Positions 26,176 to 38,100 of a stretch of DNA of 64,000 nt are shown one piece after another. Made by a program: the position numbers and the translations under genes. Every line of letters begins with the position of its first letter. The first letter of the stretch is position 1. Below the pieces are notes generated by a model that made no database searches, had not been told where the DNA came from, and saw nothing but the letters and a program-made list of their open reading frames with translations. The stretch is from Limnomonas spitsbergensis (taxonomy: Eukaryota > Chlorophyta > Chlorophyceae > Chlamydomonadales): contig JAYJMM010000099.1 in the NCBI GenBank assembly GCA_037349105.1, forward strand, positions 744,001-808,000, written 5' to 3'.

Positions 26176-29100
26176 ATTTGAGAGCCCGCGCCTTCGATGC
26201 CCAAGGGAAGGCAAATCAAATGTACGATACTGTCCATCGCCTCATTGTTTGCTGTAAATTTGTGTGTGCGCACATTCTGCGATGAGGGGTTTCATCAAGT
26301 CGGTTTACAACGCTTCCCTAGAGTGCGATGGCGCGGTCTTGCTGGACCTGCTTAAACGCTCGGGTTCTGAGTCTGTGTTTGTGCACACTCTGAGGGGTTT
26401 CATTGAGTCGGTCTCGAATGCCTCCTCAGGCATCAAGTGGGTCTTTAATGCCTCTCTAGACTTCAAAGAAACGATCTCGCTGGATTCGCTTAACAGCTCA
26501 GTGGTGTGTGTGCGTGTTTGCAAATTCCTAATTCCGAATGCCTCCCCGGGCTTCAAAGGCGCGGGCTCTCTGGATCTGCTTAACGGTTCAGTATTTTGTG
26601 AGCTGAACGGTTGTAGCAAGCCTGCTTCTAATACCTTCCCAGGCTTTGAAAGCGCGGTCTCTCTGGACCTGCTCAACGGCTGAGTTTGTGTGTGTGTGTG
26701 TTCAAATTCTGTGCTGAAGGGTTGCAACGACCCTGTTTCTGATGCATTTTCAGGTTTTGAAGGAGTGGTCTCGCTGGATCTGCTGACCAAGCTGAAGTGG
26801 CGGCCCAGTATCCTCGCCACTATCCAGGCAGACTCAATCCTCATGCAGGGGCCGACCATGCTCCAAATAGTGAGTGTGTCAAAATTCATCTGAGTGTGCT
26901 CGAGTTACAATTCAGCCACACTTCTGCTATACTTCAGCTACAACTATGCTTTTAGTCAGTCACAATTACAGCTGCGGTCCAGCTTTAATTCAGATACCGT
27001 CCAGCTATAATTCAGATACGTCACGGCCTGTGTTGCCATGGAGGACCTGGTGCAGCTGGCCCTGCTGCTTGAGCCACCCGATGGTAGCCGGACGAGGTCC
27101 GTTCTCATTCAGCCCAGTGGTGGCTGCTGGCAGAGCTTTCCGCATGTATTCCTGTGTGCAGGATGGCAAACATGAAAATGAAAGGGATACCCGCACCAGT
27201 AGAGGGACGGCGAACTTGCTCCCTGATCTGATCCCCTCTCTCCTCTCCTCCTGCTATCATGTTGTCAAGGGTGCTTATGCCCTGATTGTGCAAATGACAT
27301 TAACAACATTAATTTGAGGACCAGTAGAGCAAATGCATCAACTAGCTCCCTCATCTGACCCCCCCTCCCCCTTCTCCTCCCCCTGCTCCGCTGCGAAGGG
27401 TGTTTATGGTCTGGTTGGGCGGATCCCCGTGTTCATCGACGGTGTGGACGTCAATGAGACATTTGGGTTCCAGAGCATGCTGACAGGTCCCCCCACATGG
27501 GGGCTGTACCGGAATGGCACGTACAACAACGGGACATTTGACAGTGAGTCAGCAGGGGGGAGGGAGGGGTGCCGCCTTTTGTTTTAAATGCCCTGGAGAG
27601 CATTCTGACAGGTCCTCCCACATGGGGGTTGTATCAGAATTGAACATATGACAACTGGACATTTGACAGTGAGTCAGCAGCGGGGCAGCAGTGATGTTTT
27701 TGAAAAAATATATTGTCTGACGCAACGAAACTCTGCTATCTGTGATTTGTCACTTCTGGTGTCTTTGCCTAAGTTAACAGGGTTTGCATTAAAATGCTGC
27801 TGATTTACACAAATCTCAAGTCTAGGGGGCTAGACAAGGGGGGATTTGGGTGGGCTGCGATGTCTGTCTTTCAAACAATCTTGTAAATATGCAGTTTTGG
27901 TCCACGGACAATTTGAACCCTAAACCTTTTAAACCCTACACTAATGACTACATTCGGCAGGCCCATGCAAAGTCATTATTCTGCGGATTAAGACCAAACC
28001 TTGACCGGCCGAAGGCCATAGGCCTGCGCAGCAGGGCTTGTTGCGCCCGTCCCCCGTGGATAGAGGTGTAGCAAAGGGCCTGTCACTTACAGGTCGGACG
28101 AGTCCCTCGACACCCGCCGTCGACCCTTGGGATGGGGTCTTTCCCCGAAAAAAGTTACACTGGCGTCCAGGACTGAAGTTTTTATTACGGAAGGAAAATT
28201 TGTTTTCTTTCCCTGCCAAAATTGTAGGGTGCTAAGGCTCCACCCCAACCGAAAACCCTTGTTTGGGCGGACTCATCCGACCCCGAAAGTGACAGGCCCC
28301 CTGGTGCGTAGCTAATCTTCAGCTAAATTGTAGCATTAGCGCCCTGTATTTAACAGAGGCGTGACCGTGTCACTCACAATCTCATGTCATTTATTTATGT
28401 CCTGCCTCTCTTCTAAGCCAAAGCTTGCTCCCTCACTGTACGGCCGCAATCGTCATTGTACCGCCAACATCAACAATGTATTACTGCCGCCAGCATCACT
28501 GTACCGCCGCACCTCCACTGTACTGCAGGGGATCTCTACGCGCCGGATAAAGGCAATTGTGGAAAGAGCTTATGCTACCGGAATGCAACACGGTCCAAGG
28601 TAGGGATCTGGATCTGGAGGGCCGTTTAACTGTGGTATATCCGGGGACGCGATCCAAGGTACAGATCTATATCTGGAGGGCCTGAGCTAGGATTTTCCCA
28701 ATCTCATTTAGGGTTCAGGGTTTCCTCCACCTTAAACCTTTAATCCTAAGCACTAAACCCTAAGTGATTCACCCTTACCCCTCCTCCTGAGCTCATTGTG
28801 ACCTGATCTAGAGGGCTGTGTGCCTTGTGATCATTCCTACCAAGGCACCGAATGGGAGACCACATTTCATCGCATTCATTCGCGCACAGCCTGCTGAGTG
28901 CGTCAGCAGTTGCATGTAGGCAGGCAACACACAGAAGGGAAGGAAAGCGCGCCCCACAGGGCGTAAGTGTTAAGGAAATAGTGCGTCATGGGCCGTGGCC
29001 GCGCCTGCGCCGTTACCGTTTACAGCACACAGCATGTGTCCCTCTCTCTCAAAGCGCTCCTCTTTGAGATGAATTTGCGACTTTCCTTCCTTCCTCCCCA

Positions 29101-32100
29101 TCCTCTGACCTAAAGTTTTCAATACTGAATTTCCCCCTGCCTCCCCATTTGTCCTTTCTGCTCCAGTTCTGGGGCCTTGCTGGTGCTGTTGTCGGCTGGG
29201 AGAAGGCGAAGGAGCTAGCCGGGCTGTATGACCTCTGCAGCCAATACGGTGAGAGAGGGGTGGGCTGGGGTCAGGGGCGTGAGGCACCAAAGCAGATAAT
29301 TCAAAATCTTGGAAAGTTTTTTAAATCTTTGCTTCACAGCCAAATAAAACAGAAATATTGCAGGTGCAAAGGCAGTACGGTGAGGGCTGGGCGGGCAGGG
29401 GGGTGAGGCGGTACGGTCGAGGTGGGCGGGGCATGTGTGTGTGTGGCAGTACTGCCAGGTTGGTGGAGAGGGGGGGGCACTACAGGAAACAGACGAGAAT
29501 GATACAGACTTCCTGGATATCCCCATTGCCGGATGCAGGGTGACATCCACCCTAAATACCACTTATTCCTGTCGTCACACTATCACCCCCCTCGTCGCCA
29601 CTCTTTCCGCCTGTGGTCACACAATTGACCCACTCATCGTCACTCTTTCTGCTTCTGGTCCCACAGACTTCATCATGACCTACACGGACCAGAACGGCGT
29701 CCCGGACGTTCCGATTGCCGGGTGTGGTGACGAGCGGAATATCCCAACAAGCCTCGTTTCATCCCGGGGCGGCGTTATCTACAACGGACGATCGCCCCAA
29801 TGACGCTGGCGGAGTACAAACACAGGTGTGGGTCAGACAAACACTCTTTATCTAGGTTTCAGCTGCACTTCAGCTACATCCCGGGACGATGTAATCTACA
29901 ATGGTACAATCACCCTGATGACGCAAGTGGAGTTCAAAAAAAGTGGTTCAGCTGTGCTTCAGCTACTTCCCTGGTTGGACATGTTCTAGGAGGGCATGAT
30001 CGCACTGGTTGATCATCCCCAGCCATGCCTGATGAGTGCCAGTTAAGGTCAAGGGGTGCCTGGGGGCAGGGTGAGTGCTGTTCGTTCCAGGGTGCTTCAG
30101 ACCTTCTGCTACAATACAGCTATATTACAGCCTATGGCTGGAGAGGCCTGGTTCAGCAAATCCTGCTGCTTGGGCTGCCTGCCATAGGCCTGTCCCCATC
30201 GTCCCTGTGGTGGCTGCCCGGCAGCCTGCTGAAGAGGGTCTGATGCCTGGTGGAATGTACACTGCGGAAGAGGGGGCAGAGGAGGCGGGAGATAAGGAGG
30301 CACATCACATTATGGGGAAGCAGCCGGCACAGGAGGGGGTAGTTAAGGAGGCACTTGAGGAATCAGACATAAGTGCCGCTGGCACACGAGGGGCACATGA
30401 GGCGGGAGATGAGGCCTTACATGGGGATGTAGACAGAGGTGCTGCTGGCGATGTGGGGACAGATGAGGGGGCTCATATGGGGGCGGACAAGGGTGCAGCT
30501 GGCAGATGCGAATGCATGTGTGAGGGCAACACTTCAGTCATCTGGGGTGGTGATGCCCTAACACACAGGAACTGATGTCTGCGTTGCCTCCCCCCTGTCA
30601 GTGTTCCTGCGGGGATCCGGTCAAGGTGGATATCTTCGCCTTGACATAACATGCAAATATCTGACACATATCAACTGCCATCTGCCCCCCCCCCTATATA
30701 TCCGCAGGGATCCGGTCAAGGTGGACATCTTTGCCTTGACATAACATGCAAATATCTGACATATCAACTGCCATCTGCCCCCCCCTATATATCCGCAGGG
30801 ATCCGGTCAAGGTGGACATCTTTGCCTTGACATAACATGCAAATATCTGACATATCAACTGCTATCTGCCCCCCCCCTCTCTCTTTCCCCGCAGGGATCC
30901 GGTCAAGGTGGACATCTTTGCCTTGACATAACATGCAAATATCTGACATATCAACTGCTATCTGCCCCCCCCCCCCTATATATCCGCAGGGATCCGGTCA
31001 AGGTGGACATCTTTGCCTTGACATAACATGCAAATATCTGACACATATCAACTGCTATCTGCCCCCCCCCCTATATATCCGCAGGGATCCGGTCAAGGTG
31101 GACATCTTTGCCCTGCATTCAAATATCTGACATATCAACTGCTATCTGCCCCCCCCCTCTCTCTTTCCCCGCAGGGATCCGGTCAAGGTGGACATCTTTG
31201 CCCTGCATTCAAATATCTGACATATCAACTGCTATTTGCCCCCCCCCCCTTACTTTCCCCGCAGGGATCCGGTCAAGGTGGATATCTTCGCCCTGAACAA
31301 TCAGTGGACGTTGTGGGTGGTGGACTCGCGGGGATGGGTGCCAAGCTGGAGGAGCCCACTGATTGCGGTGGTGGTCATCGCATCCCTCATTTTCACATTC
31401 ATGGTATGAAGGGGGACGAGAGGGGGGGAGAGAGGTAGAAGGTGTGAGAGGAGGAGGAGGGGAAGGAGGGAGAGGGGGAGGGGATGGGGTGCCAAGCTTA
31501 AAGAGCCCGCTCATTGCAGTGCTTGTCATCGCCTCCCTTATTTCCACATTAATGGTATTGGGGGGCGGAAGGGTAGGGGGAGGGGTGTGAGAGGTGGAGG
31601 GGATTGAGTGTACAGGTGTGAGAGGAGGAAGTGGATGGGTGCACAGCTGGAACAGACCGCTCATGACTGTGGTGGTCATTGCCTCCCTTATTTCCACATT
31701 TGTGGTATGTGGGGGGAGAGAGGAGGAAGGGAATGGGTGCACAGCTGGAACAGACCGCTCATGACTGTGGTGGTCATTGCCTCCCTTATTTCCACATTTG
31801 TGGTATGTGGGGGGAGAGAGGAGGAAGGGAATGGGTGCACAGCTGGAACAGACCGCTCATGACTGTGGTGGTCATTGCCTCCCTTATTTCCACATTTGTG
31901 GTATGTGGGGGGAGAGAGGAGGAAGGGAATGGGTGCACAGCTGGAACAGACCGCTCATGACTGTGGTGGTCATTGCCTCCCTTATTTCCACATTTGTGCT
32001 ATGTGGGGGGAGAGAGGAGGAAGGGAATGGGTGCACAGCTGGAACAGACCGCTCATGACTGTGGTGGTCATTGCCTCCCTTATTTCCACATTTGTGCTAT

Positions 32101-35100
32101 GTGGGGGGAGAGAGGAGGAAGGGAATGAGTGCACAGCTGGAACAGACCGCTCATGACTGTGTTGGTCATTGCCTCCAGTAGACGCCTGCTTTTGAATTCA
32201 AATTCAAATACACAGATCATGTTGGTCATGGCATCGCACATGGAGGCACACCTGATGATTGAGGAACATATTGCCACCATTGCACACCTGCTTTTGAATT
32301 CAAATTATAATCCACAGATCATGCTGGTCATGGCATCACATATAGAGGCGCACCTGCTGCCTGAGGAGCTGATGGCCACCATTGCGCGCCTGATTTGAAT
32401 TTGAATTCGAATCCGCAGATCATGCTGGTCATGGCATCGCATATGGAGGCACACATGCTGCTTGAGGAGCAGATTGCCACCAACGCGCGCCTGAAGGAGA
32501 CAAAAGCTGTCCTTGTAAAAGAAAAGAACCACACAGATGCGCTGATCAAGCGGCAGCTCAACCTGATCTCGTGTTTCGCCGGTGGGTGGAAAAGGCTTTG
32601 TCTAGGGGGGGCAAATGCATCCTGGCCAGTTGTTGTTGGCAAACCGTATTTATTTTCCGTCACTCAGCTACATGCCAGCTACACTCCGGCCTCTGGCCGG
32701 GTGTCGCTTGTGGCCAGCCATGCTGGTTTTGGCCACCAGTTGTAGGCCGGTCCAGGGCTGGTCCCAGTGGGGCGGCCTGCTGAAGGCAGACTTGCAGCCG
32801 AAAAAAAGACAACATTGACAGAACAGTATCCTGGCTCAACCATCCTGTCCCCACCCCCCCCGGCCCTTAACTTACCCCTGCCGCCTCATCAGGTGCCAAG
32901 GGCATGAATGCAGCCCAAGCAAAGCTAGCCGCACCTGGCTACCCTGGCGGCAGCCTGTTATACCCATGCCCGATGAGCCTGGGCATAACATATTGTTAAT
33001 GCGCCCTTACTGTCTGGGACCCAAATGGAGCGGGTTTGTTACCCTTCAAGCGGCTGGCCCGGTTCAATACGCGTAGCCAATAGGACCGTGGCGGGTCTTG
33101 CTTTGCGGCTATTTGGGTCCCAGACATAGGGCCTGGGCATAACAGGCTGTGAATGGGCATTCCCTCTGGAGGCAGACTGCAATGTAGCCCACTTGCATCA
33201 CATGAGTCAACAGTCCTGACCCTGACCCTGACCCTGAACTTGAACCTGAACCTGAACCACAACCTGAACCACAACTCGACCCCGAACCTGACCTGGCATC
33301 AGGCTGTAATGTGCTCGACTTGCAGCACTCGTGTAAGTGAGTGCTGTCCCTCCCCCTCCTCCCTACTTCAGGCGCGTCAGGCAAGAAGAATGATTCACCT
33401 TCCTCCATGGAGGCGTCCACCCTGGGTAAGGGATCTGCTTAGGTAGAACGACCCATGGTTATCTATATAGACAGTCTCGCTCTGGGCAAAATATCTGCTT
33501 AGGTGAAGGGTTCAGGTTTCTGTACGTAAGATTTCGCTCCGGCCGAGGAATCTGCGGTGGTTCAGGGTTCAGGGCCATATATTTAGATTCTTGGTCTGTA
33601 CGAGGAATCTGCTTAGTTAAAGGATATCGCTTTGCTAAGGGAACTGCGTAAATGTGCATTAACGTGCATGGGGTCGGTGTGCACCATGCAGGCATCTGTT
33701 GAAGGCCTGAACAAGACCCTCTGCCTAAGGCCAAAACACATCCCTCAACCCTCAATGCTCGACCCTTGTTTCCCCGCAGACCGCATCGAGGCGGTACGCC
33801 GGCATCTGGCCACGGCAGAGCGGGACAGCGAGGATATTCTAATCATAGATCTGCTGGGGGTCGGATCTTTTGGAAAAGTGTACAGAGGGCTGTGGCGGGG
33901 ATCTGAGGTGGCGGTCAAGACGGTGAGATGGCAGTGAGGGGGGGGGGCGAGTGGGACGAGGGCATGAACATCAGAGATCTGATGGGGGGGGGGGTCTCAT
34001 AAAGAATTGTATCGAGGGCTGTGGCGGGATACTTATGTAACTCAATCCTCTGAATGTTACCTCTCCCCGTGAATATGTTCTTAACCCTTAAATGTAACTC
34101 CTACGAACACAAATGTAATTTGTAAGTGACCCCCTCATCCGTATGGCTGTATGCACATGAACAGATTGTGCTCCCTGCCAACATGGGTGCCTCTGCTAAG
34201 CGTGAGAAGATGGCCATCATGGAGGCGGCCATCAGCTCCTCCCTGACACACCCAAACATTGTTCAGGTAAACAGAAAGGATAATCAAACCCTAAGCCATA
34301 AACCCTAAACTCTGAACCCAAACATTGTCCAGGTAAGCAGCAAGTATAATCAAGCCCTTGAATCCTGGACGCAAGCCCCTGAATCCTGGACCCAACGTCC
34401 AAGTAAACAGCAACGTGTATCTAACACTGAACACTTTCACTCTTAACCCTGAACCCTATGAGGTACGCAGCAAGTTCTTTCAAACCTCTCCCCTGAATCT
34501 CGGACCCAAAGCCTTGAATCCTGGTCCCAAACCCTGAAACCCGAACCCTGAAACCCTGGTCCCAAACCTTGAAAACCCAAACCCCTTCATCTTTGTCCCA
34601 AACCCTAAAACCCCAAAACATTGAATCCTGGCCCCCAGCCCTCAAAACCCCAATCCTCCCCCCTCAGCCCAGGTTAGGAACAGAGTGGTATGCAGTATCC
34701 AAATTGTGTCATCACGGAATAAATATGCAGACCAGCACCTGGCTTGAAGAAGACACCCATTTTGGATAAAGCATGGGACATGGGCTCATGGCTACCGCAT
34801 AGTGTGCAGACCAGTAGCAGGCGGCCCTCAGGGCCTATTCCCTGAACCCAACCACCGAACCCTAATATTAGCCAGGTTGACAGCTGATGGCCAGCATGGC
34901 CTGAACCCTGGACCGCGGCCCTGAACCCTAAAACCCACAAACCCTTAAACCTATAACCCTTAACCAGGTCAGCAGCAGATCCCTCAGGCTACTACCTGTT
35001 CCCCACTAATTCCGCTTGTCGTACGTCGCTGCCAGTAGCCACTCCCCTCCCACCCACCCTACACACACACACACACACACACACACCTACCCCATATCTC

Positions 35101-38100
35101 CCATCTTCTCTCCCCCCTCCCCTCACACACCTCCTGCCCCCCTTCCTCCCTCCTCTCTTGTTGTGCAGACGTACACCTACTCCATCAAGCCCATCAAGGA
35201 CTCCGTGGAGTTGGTGGCAGAAACCCTAGGATCCCTGGCACAGTGAGTCCCCTGAACCCTAGGATCCTTGGCACAGTGAGTCCCCTGAACCCTAGGATCC
35301 TTGGTACAGTGAGTCCCCTGAACCCTAGGATCCCTGACACAGTGAGTCCCCTGAACCCTAGGATCCTTGGTACAGTGAGTCCCCTGAACCCTAGGATCCC
35401 TGGCACAGTGAGTCCCCTGAACCCTAGGATCCCTGGCACAGTGAGTCCCCTGAACCCTAGGATCCCTGGCACAGTGAGTCCCCTGAACCCTAGGATCCCT
35501 GGCACAGTGAGTCCCCTGAACCCTAGGATCCCTGGCACAGTGAGTCCCCTGAACCCTAGGATCCCTGGCACAGTGAGTCCCCTGAACCCTAGGATCCCTG
35601 GCACAGTGAGTCCCCTGAACCCTAGGATCCCTGGCACAGTGAGTCCCCTGAACCCTACGCTCAGCTCTGAATTCTCATGTTAACAAATGGAAACATGGTG
35701 GGCTTTGTGGCTGAAACCCTAGGGTCCTGGGTGCTGTGATGACATAAATCCTTCAACCTCAAACCCTTTTGTTTATGTCAGATATAGCGGTGGACTGGGT
35801 CACAGCCTTTGGTGGGATCCCGGGAGCAGTGAGTACCCTGACCTTTGAACCAAAAACTCCAAACCTTTTACCCCTAACCTTGAACTCTAAACCTTGAACC
35901 CCAAATCCCAAACCTTGAACCCCGCACCCTGCTCTTTGCAACAGAGACATTGGTGGGTCTTGTAGTAAATGCACTAGGGTCCCTGGCTTAGTCCCGGGTC
36001 GAACATGTTGAAGACTTTGGGGGGGTCCCTGCTTTCCCCCCTGCGCCTGATTGATGCTTTCCTCCCTGCGCCTGACTGACTGTTGTTGCCCTCACCCTCC
36101 CCTCCTAGCATTTGATGTTCTAGAATGTCCTTCCCAACCATTGTTTCCCTCCCTGCGTCTGACAGGCTTTTGCCCCCCCCCTTTCCCCCTCCCCCCCCCT
36201 CTTCCTTGCACTCGATGTTCCAGAATGTCCTCCCCAACCATTGTTTCCTCCCTGCGCGTGACTTTTGCCCCCTCCCCCCTCCTTGCGTTTGATGCTCCTG
36301 AATGACCTCCTCAACCATTGTTCCCTCTCCCTTCTTCTGACCGATGTCCCCTCCCTACCTCCCTCCTTGCCTTAGATGTTCCAGAATGTTCTTTCCAACC
36401 ATTGTCTCGTCTCCCTGTGTCTGACTGACTCCCCCCCCCCCCCCTCCACCCCCTCCTTGCATTTTATGTTCCAGAATGTCCTGCCCAACCATTGTCTCGT
36501 CTCCCTGTGTCTGACTGACTTCCCCCCCCCTCCACCCCCTCCTGGCATTTGATGCTCCAGAATGTCCTCCCCAACCATTGTTTCCTCCCTGTGTCTGACT
36601 GACTCCCCCCCCCCCCCTCCACTTACTCTTTGCACTCGATGTTCCAGAATGTCCCACGTGTCATACATGAGCAGCCAGTCCAGCATGCGGCTGCAGAACA
36701 GCGTCATGTCGGAACAACAGGAGAAGCAGGAGGCGCAGGTCTTCTCTTATGAGGTGAGGGGCAGGTCATCTCTTAATGAGGTGAGGGACTGGTCTTCTCT
36801 TACGGGGTGAGGGGCAGGTCATCTCTGAACGAGGTGAGGGACTCGCGATCTCTGAAAGAGGAGCAGGGCAGGTCATCTCTTAACGGGGTGAGGGACTCGT
36901 GATCCCTGAAAGAGGAGCTCCTCCTCCTCCAACACCTCCCTCCCTCCCCGTTATCCTCCTTCTACTCTTGTGTGCATTTCCCCCCTCTCACAACCCCCCT
37001 CGGCTCTTCCTATGTTTGCAGGTGCGTCTGGTCCTGGTGTTCTGCAACGTAAGCTGCTCCCCCCTCCTCCCCCATCCCCCCCATCTCATCACCCCACACC
37101 CTCTCGCACGCACGCCCCCCCCTCCCTTGCTCTGCAGGTGCGTCTTGCCCCTTCACCCCCCACCTTCCTTCCCCCCTTAATCTGCAGGTGCGTCTGGTTC
37201 TGGAGTTCTGCAATCTTGGTTGCCTGCGTAGCGCGTTGGATGTTGGCATATTCTTCCAAGACTACGGATTCAACTTCGGGTGAGGGCCCTTGACATAAGA
37301 TAGACAGATCGGATCACTGAACCTTAACTCTACACCCAAGACAGATGACAACATCGCTCATATATAAACCTTCACCCTGCATCCTCAACCCTACTGGGGA
37401 TGGACTCCACATCTCCTTATAGTGCATAAGTCTGTCATGGGCTTGTCCTGGTGCTGGTCTCCATTGAAGTCCTGCCCTGTCCTGAACTGAACTGAACTGA
37501 ACTGAACTGAACTGAACTGAACTGAACTGAACTGAACTGAACTGAACTGAACTGAACTGAACTGAACTGAACTGAACTGAACTGAACTGAACTGAACTGA
37601 ACTGAACTGAACTGAACTGAACTGAACTGAACTGAACTGAACTGAACTGAACTGAACTGAACTGAACTGAACTGAACTGAACTGAACTGAACTGAACTGA
37701 ACTGAACTGAACTGAACTGAACTGAACTGAACTGAACTGAACTGAACTGAACTGAACTGAACTGAACTGAACTGAACTGAACTGAACTGAACTGAACTGA
37801 ACTGAACTGAACTGAACTGAACTGAACTGAACTGAACTGAACTGAACTGAACTGAACTGAACTGAACTGAACTGAACTGAACTGAACTGAACTGAACTGA
37901 ACTGAACTGAACTGAACTGAACTGAACTGAACTGAACTGAACTGAACTGAACTGAACTGAACTGAACTGAACTGAACTGAACTGAACTGAACTGAACTGA
38001 ACTGAACTGAACTGAACTGAACTGAACTGAACTGAACTGAACTGAACTGAACTGAACTGAACTGAACTGAACTGAACTGAACTGAACTGAACTGCTCCCC

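Larger units (their letters stand above)
23977..29825 (+). other. Exons encoding the CHASE-like extracellular sensor domain
   Basis: Seven exons give the order of landmarks seen in CHASE sensor domains of bacterial and plant receptors. These are VQLVPNGIVMSVIPIAG (exon 2), GVVSLDLL (exon 3), MQGP then GLVGRIPVF (exons 3/4), FWGLAGAVVGW (exon 6), and DFIMTYTDQNGVPDVPIAG (exon 7). The domain then runs into NNQWTLWVVDSRGW in exon 8. Four N-x-T/S sequons (NET, NGT, NGT in exon 4; NAT in exon 5) and the paired cysteines of exon 5 fit a secreted, glycosylated domain. The family assignment comes from motif order only. Confidence 0.65.
31265..32581 (+). other. Exons for membrane helix and juxtamembrane coiled coil
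   Basis: Exon 8 (31265-31403) ends the sensor domain and encodes the hydrophobic run PLIAVVVIASLIFTFM. Exon 9 (32419-32581) continues IMLVMASHMEAHMLLEEQ and then a charged heptad-like helix (LKETKAVLVKEK, ALIKRQLNLI). A membrane helix followed by a SHxE-LLEE helix is a common juxtamembrane layout in algal and bacterial signalling receptors. The intron between them is packed with copies of both exon edges. Confidence 0.7.

Noticed and set aside
26690..27587. Coding exon around 27030-27170
   Set aside because: The frame belongs to the dispersed GC-rich repeat family. Exons 3 and 4 already join in phase without it.
32880..32925. Possible small exon between kinase-gene exons 9 and 10 (CATCAG/GTGCCAAGGG)
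   Set aside because: An acceptor is present but there is no plausible donor, and exons 9 and 10 join in phase without it.
34290..35660. Interstitial telomere
   Set aside because: The CCCTAAA-like words are irregular. The only regular array here is the 33-bp splice-donor repeat.
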